NCBI GenBank assembly: GCA_023376005.1
Contig: CM042147.1
Coordinates: 115,606,012-115,670,011 of the forward strand
DNA from: Doryteuthis pealeii
Taxonomy: Eukaryota > Mollusca > Cephalopoda > Myopsida > Loliginidae
Direction of reading: 5' to 3'
Length of the DNA stretch: 64,000 bases
Part shown: piece by piece, positions 44,651 through 54,739 of the stretch
How the letters are laid out: each line of letters opens with the position of its first letter
Numbering within the stretch: the first letter of the stretch is position 1
Program-made: the position numbers and the translations under genes
The notes under the pieces: generated by a model
What the model saw: the letters and a program-made list of their open reading frames with translations, nothing else
Database searches by the model: none
Told to the model about the DNA's origin: nothing

Positions 44651-45640
44651 GTTAAGATGTGTTGCGGGGCCGATAAGGATGTCGACCCCACAGACGTTTG
44701 AACAAGTAAAACGACTGGAGACAATGAAAGAAACAAAGGCAGAGGAATTGGATGGCAAAAGTAACTCGGTGGTCAATTTATTTCGAGAATTGACAGAAAC
44801 ATAAATCGGCTAGTTGAGAGTTCGACGTTCGAGGTTGGTCACTCAACGTTCGGTCAGTCTTTCGTCGATCTGGGTGGATAGGTCGTCGGTTGTCGGATAG
44901 GCAGCTGGAATCTGGAATCGGGATAGCAGTGCGTCTATCGGTCTCGGTTGATGTCGTGGTCGGTCGGTAACGGTCTCGGTTTGCGGTTGGATCGGCTGCG
45001 AGCCCCGGTCGTAGTCCCGTCGAGGACTGTTCGGGTATGGGTGTAAACGTAACAGCGACGGACCGTTCGCTTAGCACGTGTATTGCTTGGCTCTGATTGA
45101 CCGCAGTTATGCAGGGTTTCAGACCGACTGGCACGTGTGCGCAAATGCATTGAGCAGCTAAGTGTTTGCTCTAAGATCGAGTCGGATCTACCAAGCTAGT
45201 ACGTAGCGTACTGTCGGCGAGGGATGCCTATCCGGTCGTAAGACCCAGATCTTCTAGGGATTTCACCCTAGAATCGCATGAGTGGTTAGGAAAGACTGAA
45301 GTGAAAAGGGCTGACTGGTTAGCTCTGAAAAGAGCTGGGTTTGTTAGCCTTGAAAAAGGCTGTTTGCTGGAACTGGAACAAGGTTCGTGTCATTACAGCA
45401 AGGAATGAGGCAAGTCGTCTAGCGGCAACGAGGCAAGTCATGTAGCAGCAGAGAGGCAAGCAGTCAGGAAAAAACATTTCGTTTGGAAACAGGATTCAAA
45501 ATCGTCAACTGTTGCCGGCTGGTCTCGGAGTCTTCGTCGTCACAAAACGACTTTCTTGTATACATGAAATTTACCGGAAGCATCAAATGACGTCAGGCAA
45601 AAGTTTGTTAGCGATGATGAAATAGAGGAGAAGGGAAGTG
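44651..45640. other. CpG-rich stretch of unknown nature
   Basis: CpG dinucleotides are frequent from about 44800 to 45560, unlike almost all flanking DNA. GGTCGTCGGTTGTCGG- and GGTCTCGGTT-like phrases repeat between 44820 and 45010, and GCAAGTC-GTAGC phrases near 45405-45450. A 71-codon plus frame (44589-44804) and a 118-codon minus frame (44778-45134) show no known domain. It could be a young insertion, an LTR region or a promoter. Confidence 0.4.
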
Positions 45641-46490
45641 GCTACATGACACAACGCAGGAACACTCGGCAATGGATAAGGAGTTGTTTATTTTAGTGGA
45701 TAATCCTCCTATCTGTGATTCTTTCCTATGATACAATCTGTACCCACCAATGAATTACAGCTGTTTACATTTCAAACCTCTATGTCTTCTCTGATGTGAA
45801 ACTGCACAGATAAACTGACCTTTCTCATAATAAACCAGCAATTGATTTCCTATGTGGAGGTGACACTTTTCATTGACCTCTGAGGTCATACTGTCAGGTC
45901 ACACAACTACTGCTGTCTTTGCAAACAGTGACATAGATATTTATCGGATTATTATAACATAAGGCTAATAAGCCAAAAACATCTTAAAACGATAAATAAT
46001 TGTGACGGAGAACGAGAAAGGAAAAAGAGAAAGACATTGTCTTGCCTGCCGGGATCGAACTCGCGTCCTCCCGCATGCAAAAAAAATGCGTTTTGGGCAC
46101 TGGACGGACGCGGGGTTCGACTCATGTGCCCGGATGTTTGGCTAATATGCCCATAAAATAACAAGTGAGTCGAGCGCTGGGCAGTCAGTAGCAGCAGAAG
46201 CAGTCGACGACGAAGCGCTTTTCAGTAAAGAAATGGATTTTAGTCGAACAGAAACAAAACTAAATAGGAAATGTGATTTTGAACTGCTAAAGATTATTTC
46301 GACTACGACGACGGATTTTCCAGCTGCTAGACGAAGAATGTGTTGACCAACAGAGGGTCTGGCTTGTGAGAAGACGGAGAACTCGCTTGTTTTTGGTTCC
46401 CCCTCGGCGGGAGCTTGTTGATTCGAAGGTCTATTGTGCCCCATATATCCCCTCCCCCTTCTATAATAATACAATTGAGGAAACTAAATT
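45641..46490. other. Mixed spacer with CpG-rich part and tRNA-like B-box
   Basis: On minus, GCGAGTTCGATCCCGGC (about 46045-46061) is a strong B-box-like motif, but I see no convincing tRNA fold upstream of it. CpG density is high again at 46020-46400. No gene is recognised. Confidence 0.4.
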
Positions 46491-46686
46491 GTATTTTTAA
46501 AAATCAAATAGCCATGCAGAAAAGAAGGGGAAAAAAGAGTGTTTTTCGTCTGTTCATAATATAGAATTAGTCTTTTCTTCATAAATAGAGAAAAATAAGT
46601 GATTTATTTAGTACAGCGATAAGTTAGTAAAAGAGGAATATTATGTTATATGCATTTAATGTTATAATGTATAGGAATATAATGTT

Positions 46687-47065
46687 ATAGGCATTTTAAA
46701 ATGTGACTACTGCATTCAAAATTAATCTTATTTAAGGATGGTTTGTATTGTTTGATGTATAAAGCTTCAGTATTTGGAGGTTTTGTTTGTTTCTTTCTTT
46801 GTGTAAAATGTGTGTATTTTCCGTTAGGATTTTAAATAAGATTAATTTTGAATGCAGTAGTCACATTTTAAAATGCCTATGACACTTTTCCTACCAATTA
46901 TCCTCCTTCCAGCCTCCAAACCCCTTAATTTAATTTTTACGCGTTCCCCTCCTAGATACTTTTACTACTACTAACTTGAAATAAACCGGAACACAAACAG
47001 ATCACCCCTGATGATGGCACTTCGAAGTGCTGAAAGTACTTGGGATAAAAATGTTGGTGGACTAA
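46687..47065 (+). mobile_element. Foldback element with hammerhead
   Basis: Perfect 49-bp inverted arms lie at 46687-46735 and 46832-46880 (ATAGGCATTTTAAAATGTGA...). About 120 bases further on lies the hammerhead at 47000-47047. The same order of parts occurs at 35679-35870. Confidence 0.75.
47000..47047 (+). ncRNA. Hammerhead ribozyme-like motif, intact core
   Basis: CTGATGA (47008-47014), stem II GCACT-TCG-AGTGC-type (47016-47030), GAAA (47032-47035), palindromic stem III AGTACT, triplet CTT, cut after T47041. Stem I is CCC/GGG plus a possible extension across a bulge. All core catalytic bases are present. Confidence 0.65.
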
Positions 47066-47448
47066 TCCACGGATTCCATCCAAATGTAAAAAAAGGTTTG
47101 CCAGAAAGCTTGAAAAACTTGTTAATAAAATTGTTAAACTGGAGACATATCTTTTGTTTATTTCTACATGTAGAAATATACTTATACTAATTGATTGATA
47201 TTGTAGCTACACACACATCTATATATATGCAAAAGAAAGTGTGTACCCCTTTTAGGTATCTAAATATATATTTATACACTCTCACATATATAAATATACG
47301 ATAAATATAAATACAAAAATATCCAATGCCAAGGAGACTATCTTGAAAAAAATTAATGCTTCATTCATTGTTCAATTCTATCTTGAAAACAAATCTTTAA
47401 TTTTTTATATTTTTGAACGCACCTTGTAGATATCATTTGTGTATATTA

Positions 47449-47504
<56 letters not shown>
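47066..47504. other. AT-rich spacer ending in long (TA)n
   Basis: TA repeats occupy about 47453-47504, directly against the tail of the following SINE. GTGTGTACCCCTTTTAGGTA near 47240 recurs in diverged form near 47910. Confidence 0.6.
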
Positions 47505-47507
<3 letters not shown>

Positions 47508-47782
47508 CAAACCCTCCGCACGAGCTTGGATATGACACAAGGCCAATTTCTTAAGCGGCGTTCAACAGGTTTGAATTCAGAGTTTTCCTTCTCCTAGACC
47601 GGTTGCCTAACCAAGGTTAAAGAGCCCAGTCTGCCCTACTATTTACCCATAGCTGGAGGGAGAGTAGGATTCATATCTTTCCCAATGGTATTAGCGTTAA
47701 GTGAAATGCAGCGTCCAGGATTTGAACTCGGGGCGACGAGTCCATTTCCCATGACTTTAACCATTACACAACGGGCTTCCTA
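47505..47782 (-). mobile_element. SINE-B, full length with target duplication
   Basis: Minus orientation with tail at 47505. The sequence TATATTAAACATATATA lies left (about 47444-47460) and again right (about 47785-47801) of the element plus its TA tract, so the microsatellite grew at the SINE tail/target junction. Confidence 0.85.
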
Positions 47783-48390
47783 ATATATTAAACATATATA
47801 TGAACATATATAGATACCGACTGATTGATATACATGCATAGCTATCATATCTACAGTCATATCTACCTACCTACCTATCTATCTATCTATCTATGAACAA
47901 TAAAGCTGTGTACACCTTTAGGTGTCTAAAGATATATTCATACACTTCTGGTACATAGATGCATGAATATGAACAGAGAAATATAGGTATACAATCAAGT
48001 GTAGATAAATCCATCTTGTGTATAGTTAATTATTGATAGCTGCCGACACAATAAGGCCAAAGATTTAGTGATTTACCAGTGATAATCAAATTTGTCTCTG
48101 AATTATGTTTCAAGTGAGAATTTATGATGTGTAACCTGATCGAATTTTGATCACTTGTGAATCTGTTAGAACAATGGTGGTGGTGGTGGTGGCGGTGGTG
48201 ATAGTCGGGATTCTGGGAAATGCTGAACTTGCTCGCAAAATGTTTCAATCAATCATTACATTGTATATAGTTGGAACTGTAGATTCAGTAGATAACGAAT
48301 GTGAGAGAAAACGGGAATTGTGAAAAACTGGTTGATTTTCGGCGGTAACACTCATCTTTCTTCTTGGGCAAATCTTGGTGGTTGGTTTGA
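47783..48390. other. Spacer with (ATCT)n and (GGT)n
   Basis: CTATCTATCTATC lies near 47866-47894 and a GGTGGTGG run at about 48178-48200. No gene is recognised. Confidence 0.5.
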
Positions 48391-48756
48391 TGATCTTGAG
48401 GTTCACTTGCAGGAAGTGCATTTTTTCTGTATTATTTGGATTATTCGGACTATTGTCCTCGTCTTTATTGTTATCTGTACAAGATTTCGTTCGGTGTGCC
48501 CTCCGACCTTCTTCTGGTATTTATTGTCGGACTCGGGAGCCTTCTTGAACTTGGGAACCTTCTTTTTGAACTCCAGTTGAATTTACACTTTATATAGCTC
48601 TAAGGGCCGGTTTAGCTCAGTTGGTAGAGTGTTTGGCTAGCAATCACAAGGTTCTTGGTTCGATACCGGCCCTGGCCAACTCAGCGTATGAGTAGCACAG
48701 GGATCTGTGCGGTAAAGTGATGAGCTGACAGTAGGTGTGGCGCTCCACCTCAGATG
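48391..48756. repeat. Tandem duplication, unit 1 (SINE-D + SINE-A)
   Basis: It starts TCTTGAGGTTCACTTGCAGG and contains a minus-strand SINE-D tail fragment (48430-48575, decayed core) followed by a plus-strand SINE-A head (48604-48756, with matching GGCCGGT/ACCGGCC ends). Unit 2 begins at 48757 with the same TCTTGAGGTTCACTT. Confidence 0.85.
48604..48756 (+). mobile_element. SINE-A head, 3' truncated
   Basis: Plus orientation: GGGCCGGTTTAGCTCAGTTGG, B-box GGTTCGATACCGGCC. It is the best-preserved tRNA-like head in the window, but the anticodon arm does not fold as a real tRNA. Confidence 0.9.
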
Positions 48757-49680
48757 CTCTTGAGGTTCACTTTGTAACGAGATAATGAACGTCCTGACTT
48801 TTGTGAGCTAGAACTACTATATTAGAAAAGGAGGAAGAAGAAACAAGAGATGATAAAGGTTTAAAAAATAGTGATGAGCACAAAAAGGATGAACGGTGAT
48901 TTGACCGGAGCGTGACCCCCGAACGGAGAATTGAGTGTCAACCGGAAGTTTCGGGTGTTGACCGGAACCGGAAGTCACGTGGTGACGTGGAACAACGAAG
49001 AAAGGTCTCGGTCTCTTTTTGCTTTCCGCCGTCGTAGGGTATGGATCGGGCCTCTGGTGCCTAGTATGGGGTCAGAGTAATTTAACAGTGTCCTCTCTCT
49101 CTTTCTCTCTGCCTTTCCTCCTCTCTGATACAAACCCACGAGACGAGCACGATAATAAAGGCTAGCAGTTGTAACTACATATTTCTCGCGTTGTAATTTT
49201 TATCAACAAGATGACCGCCATGTGCCGAATACATTTTTAGTACGGTGAATATATCGCTTTGCGTATCGTGAATACAACAGATACCACAACGTTACATATA
49301 TCATTTTGGTACTGTGAAAATACCACAACGTTACACTTGCAGGAAGAGCATTTTTCTGTATTATTTGGATTATTCGGACTATTGTCCTCGTCTTTATTGT
49401 TATCTGTACAACATTTCGTTCGATGTGCCCTCCGGCCTTCTTCAGGTATTTCTTGTTGGACTCAGGAGCCTTCTTGAACTTGGGAACCTTCTTTTTGAAC
49501 TCCAGTTGAATTTACACTCTAAGGGCCGGTTTTAGCTAAGTTAGTAGAGTGTTTGGCTAGGAATCACAAGGTTCTTGGTTCAATACCGGCCCTGGTCAAC
49601 TCAGCGTATGAGTAGCACAGGGATCTGTGCGGTAAAGTGAGGAGCTGACAATAGGTGTGACGCTCCACCTCAGATGCTAA
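48757..49680. repeat. Tandem duplication, unit 2, interrupted
   Basis: TCTTGAGGTTCACTT (48757-48772), then a 563-bp insertion, then CTTGCAGGAAGAGCATTTTT and the same SINE-D fragment (49358-49510) and SINE-A head (49523-49680) as unit 1, with a few percent difference. Confidence 0.85.
48773..49335. mobile_element. LTR-like insertion in duplicated unit
   Basis: It begins TGTAACGAG and ends CAACGTTACA, so the termini are inverted (TGTAACG/CGTTACA). The uninterrupted site GGTTCACTTGCAGG survives at 48400. The target duplication is CTT (3 bp), or CACTT (5 bp) if the end is drawn two bases earlier. AATAAAG lies near 49155. The inside is CpG-rich and carries no protein motif. Confidence 0.65.
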
Positions 49681-49734
49681 AATAATCTTGATTATTACAT
49701 GCACGCAACATTTTATTTGAGAGGGACGGGGCTC

Positions 49735-49912
49735 AGTTTTCATTTTAAATTGTTTTTTTGTTTTTTGTTTTTTTACTCCTTTAATAAATATGAGGATTTT
49801 GCTTACTTATGATACAAACCCTCTGACATTGAATTTTTAACTCCCACCCTCTCAGGCAATGTCTTTCAAAAATTAATTTTTATGACGCTCGGAGGGTGTT
49901 TTCTGTTGCTAG
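49735..49912 (+). mobile_element. Helitron 3' end
   Basis: It ends GTTGCTAG before T (49909-49912), with the imperfect hairpin ACGCTC-GGA-GGGTGT upstream. The body (CTTACTTATGATACAAACCC...ATTGAATTTTTAACTCCCA) matches the Helitron at 52081-52492. Confidence 0.75.
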
Positions 49913-50033
49913 TAATCATAATATCTTTATTCTTTGATATGAACCAGTTATAATGATGTAGGCTTACTCAAGGTAAGAGTGTATGCATAGACTTTATGAG
50001 ATTTTTAGGCCATAATCACTTTATTATTTATGG

Positions 50034-51298
50034 AGGTGCATGGTCTAATGGTTAGAGTCGTAGGAAATGGACTCGCTGACCTGAGTTCAATTCCTGGGCA
50101 AAGCCGTTTGCACTTCACATGGTGCTAATACATTTAGGAAAGGTTTAACGCCATAATTATGCTCTACCAAAATACAAAAGCAATGGTACGTTCACCAGAT
50201 GGCGACACAGACTTCTTTGACATTGTCGCCGGAGTCCTACAAGGGGATACACTAGCACCATATATATTCATCATATGCCTAGACTACGTACTCAGAACAT
50301 CACTAGATCCCATAAAAGAAAATGGCCTCACACTAAAAAAAGCAAGAAGCAAGCGATATCCCGCACATACTATTACGGATGCTGATGATCTGGCACTACT
50401 CGCAAATACACCTGCACAAGCCGAATCCCTACTACATAGCCTAGAAAAGGCAGCACGAAATGTCGGCCTGTAAAACCGAGTTCATGTCTTTCAAAAACAA
50501 AAGCGACATCTCAACCATCGACGGCAAACTCCTAAACTCTGTAGAACAATTTAGATACTTAGGCAGTAACATCTCCTCCACAGCAAATGACGTTAGTGCA
50601 CGTATAGGAAGGGCATGGACCGCTATAAATAAACTATCGATCATATGGAAATCCAACTTCACAGACAAGTTAAAGAGACGGTTCTTCCAGGCCGTTGTCA
50701 TATCAGTACTGCTGTATGGCTGCACCACCTGGACCCTAACTAAGCGACTAGAGAATAAACTAGATGGGAGCTGCACAAGAATGCTGTGGGTGATCCTGAA
50801 CAAGACATGGAAACAACACCCTAAAAGAAAACAGCTGTAAGGCCACCTGCCACATATCACACAAACCATCAGAGTAAGACGGACAAGACACGTGGGACAC
50901 TGCTGGAGAAGCAAGGACGAACTCATAAGCGACGTCCTCCTGTGGAAGCCAGCACATGGACAAGCCAGTGTGGGCCGACCAGCAAAAACGTACATTGATC
51001 AGCTCTGTGCGGATGCAGGATGCTGCATACAGGACCTCCCGAGAATGATGAGCGATAGGGATGGATGGAGAGAGATTGTCATTGTCATGGATATCTGCGC
51101 TGAAAGCACGACATGATGATGATGATGAATCTAATTCTCCCTCCAGCTATGGGCAAATAGCAGGACAGACTGGTCTCTTTAACCATGGCTAGGTAATCAG
51201 TCTACAAGAAGGAAAACTCTGAATTCAAACCTGTTTAACTCCGCTTAAGAAATTGACCTTGTGTCACATCCTGCTCGTGTGGAGGGATTGGTAAATAT
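50034..51298 (+). mobile_element. SINE-B split by a LINE fragment
   Basis: SINE-B head and first body half lie at 50034-50150 (TGGTCTAATGGTTAGAGTCG, B-box GAGTTCAATTCC); the second half resumes at about 51129 with TAATTCTCCCTCCAGCTATG and ends TGGAGGGATTGGTAAATATA. Confidence 0.88.
50150..51128 (+). pseudogene. Non-LTR retrotransposon (RTE-like) reverse transcriptase, 3' fragment
   Basis: This codes for the last third of a LINE reverse transcriptase. Frame one (50159-50473) carries a GVLQGDTLAPYIF-type motif of RT domain 4, then TDADDLALL where this family usually has a YADD box with two to three more residues, so the catalytic box looks shortened. A small deletion near 50470 shifts the frame. 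The second frame (50460-51116) continues with KTEFMSF, YLGSNISST, AVVISVLLYGCTTWTL and VGRPAKTYIDQLC segments and has one in-frame stop at 50838-50840. The element ends in a (ATG)n tail (about 51113-51126), as RTE-clade LINEs often do. It is 5' truncated and dead, inserted in a SINE-B. The clade call is from memory of similar sequences; the RT identity is firm. Confidence 0.88.
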
Positions 51299-52080
51299 AT
51301 AATCACTTTATTACATAAAGGGGAGTAGAGTCAAGTGCTAAAAATAGAGGAGTCAGAGTTTTTTGTGTTCCGACTCCACATCTTTGAAAGACACTCTTTT
51401 CCAATTCTCTTTGGAAAGGCATGAATCCACTAATTCCCCTCCTAGACAGGTTGACATGCTGTTAAAACCAATCAATTTAAATCTAACTTAGATCTGGGAA
51501 GCAATTTTAAAGTCTACTGATTAATATGATGCACACCAAGCATATTGAAATCAATGGCCACCAACTATCATAATACAATTCTGTATCAATCATAATTCTC
51601 ATTCATGCTATTTAATATCAAGGATAAAATAAAGGAATGATGATTGAATGGGTATTAAGAATTATATCCCAATTTCCGGGCATGAGTTACCCCCCCCTAC
51701 CTGAAGTGGTGAACATTATCTAACAACTAACAGGAAGAGATTATATTTCATTCTTAAGTTTATACTCTGAGCATAGGTTGAATTGTTTCAAATTATCCTA
51801 TTTAATTGAAAACTCTCCTGATTTTTATTCATAGCAGTTATTTCATTGTATTCAAAGTTTGACAAGGGTAGTTATTTATCTTAGTTGGATTGGAGCATAC
51901 ATACAAAAAGAATCCGTTGCCAGAGTGTGAAAAGAAATTAGGGTTAAGTTAGTTGCAAGATTTTTCTTTATGCAGGGAGCATATCAAGTTGCTATGTGAG
52001 CTGAATTGGATAACTTTTTTTTCGGTTTATCATTGCCATCAAACAAGCTGAAAGGGTTACAGTTAACTTGTGGTTATGCA
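51299..52080. other. Spacer
   Basis: TTGACATGCTGTTAAAACC at 51450-51468 resembles a SINE-type tail also seen near 37733. No gene is recognised. Confidence 0.45.
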
Positions 52081-52492
52081 TCTATTAATAATGGAGATTC
52101 GCTTCCGGTTTTGTCTATAACAAAAATTACATCACTGATTACGTCACACTACCTAAAACGTCATAACGTAGAACAAATACACTCAAAATTTGAGCCTGCA
52201 ATGTTAGACAGTCCTCATTGGTTTTTTTAAACAAGTTTTAATAAATACATACTGGTATTATATATCTATATATATTTTTTTATTTTAATATATATCTAAA
52301 GTTATCAGAACTAAGTTTCCATTTTAAATTTTCTACTACTTTAATAAATTTATTTTATTTTTTACACCTTTAATAAATTTGATGATTTTACTTTACTTAT
52401 GATACAAACTCTCTGATATTGAATTTTCAACTCCCATCCCCTCAGGTAATATTTATTTTACGTCGCCCAGAGGGCGTTTTTTATTTTGCTAC
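52081..52492 (+). mobile_element. Non-autonomous Helitron, 412 bp
   Basis: Starts TCTATTAATAATGGAGATTC directly after an A. Ends TTTTGCTAC before a T (CTAC instead of the usual CTAG). A perfect 5-bp hairpin CGCCC-AGA-GGGCG lies at 52464-52476. The inside has no Rep/helicase coding. An inverted relative is at 37827-38221. Confidence 0.75.
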
Positions 52493-52936
52493 TTAATATA
52501 ATCATTTAGAAAGGTCTGCATAAAACATGCATACATTTATATAAGACATTTCAGGAAATGATGAATTGTCTTCTTTTTTTTTTTTAAATTTCAGACTAAG
52601 AACATAAAGACTCATTATTTACAAATGATTATTATTAGTTGTTACTATTATTAGTTGCTGCTTGAAATACTTAAAAACATAGAACTTATTTTTTTAGGAA
52701 AACTTGAAACAATATACCTTTGTGAAAATGAATTACATTAAGAATTAATTATTTGAAGTTAAAATTTTTACAAATAATTATTATCCATCACTTTAAACCA
52801 TATAGTTGATTGCAACATTTGAAGCAAATATATATATATATTTACAACTGGTTTTTGACATCTCAACCACTTCTCATCTGATTTTTAGATTACCAAGAAA
52901 CTTTAAGTTATGAGTGTGAAACCATAATATCACCAT

Positions 52937-52989
<53 letters not shown>

Positions 52990-53020
52990 TTGAACATATA
53001 TGCCCGTCTAAATTCATTAA
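52493..53020. other. AT-rich spacer with (TA)n
   Basis: A TA run lies at about 52940-52986. No gene is recognised. Confidence 0.5.
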
Positions 53021-53325
53021 TTATTAACTAATTAATTTCCAAAAATTAGGTATGACTTCAATTAAGCACATATCCTCCAAAAATTGTCGGCTAAAAGCCA
53101 TATCAGATAAACACAGTGTTTATTTACGTACTTTCATACTGTTGTGTAGCAAGTCAATAAAAAGTGAAATATAAGTAAGTTCAAAATGGACGAAGAATTT
53201 GGGATTGGCAAGCTGGTTTAGTCATTAGAATCTCTGCCTGTCAGCTTGGCAGTTGAGGTTTCGAGTCACACATGGAGCTGTCTCCCATGTCTATAACCTT
53301 GCTGATGAGACCTAATAGGTAAATA
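53021..53325 (+). mobile_element. tRNA-like/hammerhead element, monomer
   Basis: The order is TTAATTTCCAAAAATTAGGTATGACTTC (shared with 10430-10465), then CTGGTTTAGTCATTAGAATC (A-box-like, 53213) with GGTTTCGAGTCAC (B-box-like, 53258), then TGCTGATGAGACCTAATAGG (hammerhead core at 53302). After stem II the box reads TAAA instead of GAAA and sequence runs into (TA)n, so the ribozyme is truncated. It links the 10.1 kb hammerhead family to a tRNA-like promoter. Confidence 0.65.
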
Positions 53326-53343
53326 TATATATAATATATATAT

Positions 53344-53588
53344 ACAAGGTCTGTCAAAAAAGTATCGAGATGTTTTTGTACTTTTTGACACACCTTGTAT
53401 TCTGAAAAAACTAACATTCCATTCATTAATTTTTTTCAGAATACAAGGTGTGTCAAAAAAGTATCAAGTTTAAAGCTGTATTTACCAAGATAGAAATGAA
53501 GAATGAATGGAACGTTATTTTTTTCAGAATACAAGGTGAGTCAAAAAGTACAAAAAACTTTGATACTTTTTTGACACACCTTGTATAT
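53344..53588. mobile_element. Mariner/Tc1-type MITE cluster
   Basis: ACAAGGTGTGTCAAAAAAGT-type ends occur at 53344 (+), 53388-53402 (-), 53440 (+), 53531 (+) and 53563-53585 (-), with TA at the outer borders. Several copies or halves are nested. No transposase is present. Confidence 0.7.
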
Positions 53589-53599
53589 ATGTATATTTA

Positions 53600-53826
53600 C
53601 CAACCCCTCTGCATGAGCAGGATGTGGCACAAGGGCAATTCTTAAGCAGAGTTTAACAGGTTTTAATTCAGAGTTTTCATTAAAGAGCCCAGTCTGCCCT
53701 ATTATTTACCCATAGCTGGAAGGAGAATAGTTGGATTCATACCTTTCCCTAGAGTATTAGCACTATGTGAAATACAGACAGCCTCATCCATTTTCTATGA
53801 TGGTAACTATTATACAACGTACCTCC
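53600..53826 (-). mobile_element. SINE-B with internal deletion
   Basis: Minus orientation. About 35 bases of the usual AACCTTGGTTAGGCAACC region are missing. Confidence 0.88.
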
Positions 53827-53834
53827 AAAACCAT

Positions 53835-53897
53835 TTGATATCAGCCAATCAGTGAGGGAGTCTATCCCCTTTTCACTAGTGCTAGACCAAGGAGATT
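53835..53897 (-). mobile_element. SINE-A body fragment
   Basis: Minus orientation: ATCAGCCAATCAGTGAGGG through CACTAGTGCTAGACCAAGG. Confidence 0.85.
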
Positions 53898-54092
53898 TAA
53901 GAGGGAGTAGGAGGAGGTAAATGCAAAAGAACAGGAAAGGGGAGTAAAAATGTGAGAGATTTATGAAAGGGAACAAAGGGAGATAAATATGAAAGAACAG
54001 AAAAAGGGAGCTAAAAAGGGGCTAAGTGATATAGGAGAGATAGCAGAAGGATTTAAATAAAAGATAAGATCATGGAGAATATAAAACTTGTC

Positions 54093-54329
54093 AGATTGGC
54101 TTAAAGTCAGTATCAGCAGAATCAGCGAGGGAGTCTATCCCCTTTTCACAAGCACTAGACCAAGGAGATTGTTTTTACACCTGAAGTGGAGCACCACACC
54201 TACCATCAGCTCCTTACTTTACTGCACAGATCCCTGTGCTACTCATACACTGAGTTGTCGAGGGCCGGTATCGAACTAGGAACCTTGTGGTTTCTAGCCG
54301 AACGCTCTACCGACTGAGCTTACCTGGAC
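54093..54329 (-). mobile_element. SINE-A, near full length
   Basis: Minus orientation with the head at 54255-54329. Confidence 0.9.
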
Positions 54330-54739
54330 AAATATAGTTACACTCAAGTCATGTTGAAAGCAGTGGTTCCAATTAGGTCACTGAGGGGTCATTCCATGTC
54401 AAATCATCCAGAAAAAGTAAAATTGTCACCCAACCCCTTCAATTTTTCTGAAATTTTTTCCAGGTGTGGACTATGTTAAAATTATTAATTTTCATTATTC
54501 ATCCTTACACTTTTCCATTCTAATCTACACGTAATTCTTATATTCATCCTAAAAACTTTTCCATGCTAATTTACACATTCTTGGCTCTCCCACCTCTCTT
54601 TCTATTGTTTTAGAGAATAACTACAGCAGATATTACAGGAAGTTAATTTTCCCTTTCTTGATTAAGTGATAGTTTAATAATGAACGGTTTTAAATTATCA
54701 ATGGAAGTTTTCTTGGAGTTTTACAACTTTTTTTTGTTA
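54330..54739. other. Spacer
   Basis: TTTCCATTCTAATCTACAC and TTTCCATGCTAATTTACAC form a short direct repeat near 54510-54570. No gene is seen. Confidence 0.45.

Noticed and set aside
44589..45134. Open frames of 71 (+) and 118 (-) codons in the CpG-rich region
   Set aside because: No known domain, the frames are antisense neighbours, and CpG-rich DNA lengthens frames by chance.
46044..46110. Possible tRNA on minus from a perfect-looking B-box
   Set aside because: No convincing A-box, D-arm or acceptor stem accompanies the B-box.
48604..48673. Possible genuine tRNA gene
   Set aside because: End segments pair (GGCCGGT/ACCGGCC), but the T-stem and anticodon arm cannot form at the same time, and the sequence continues into the SINE-A body.
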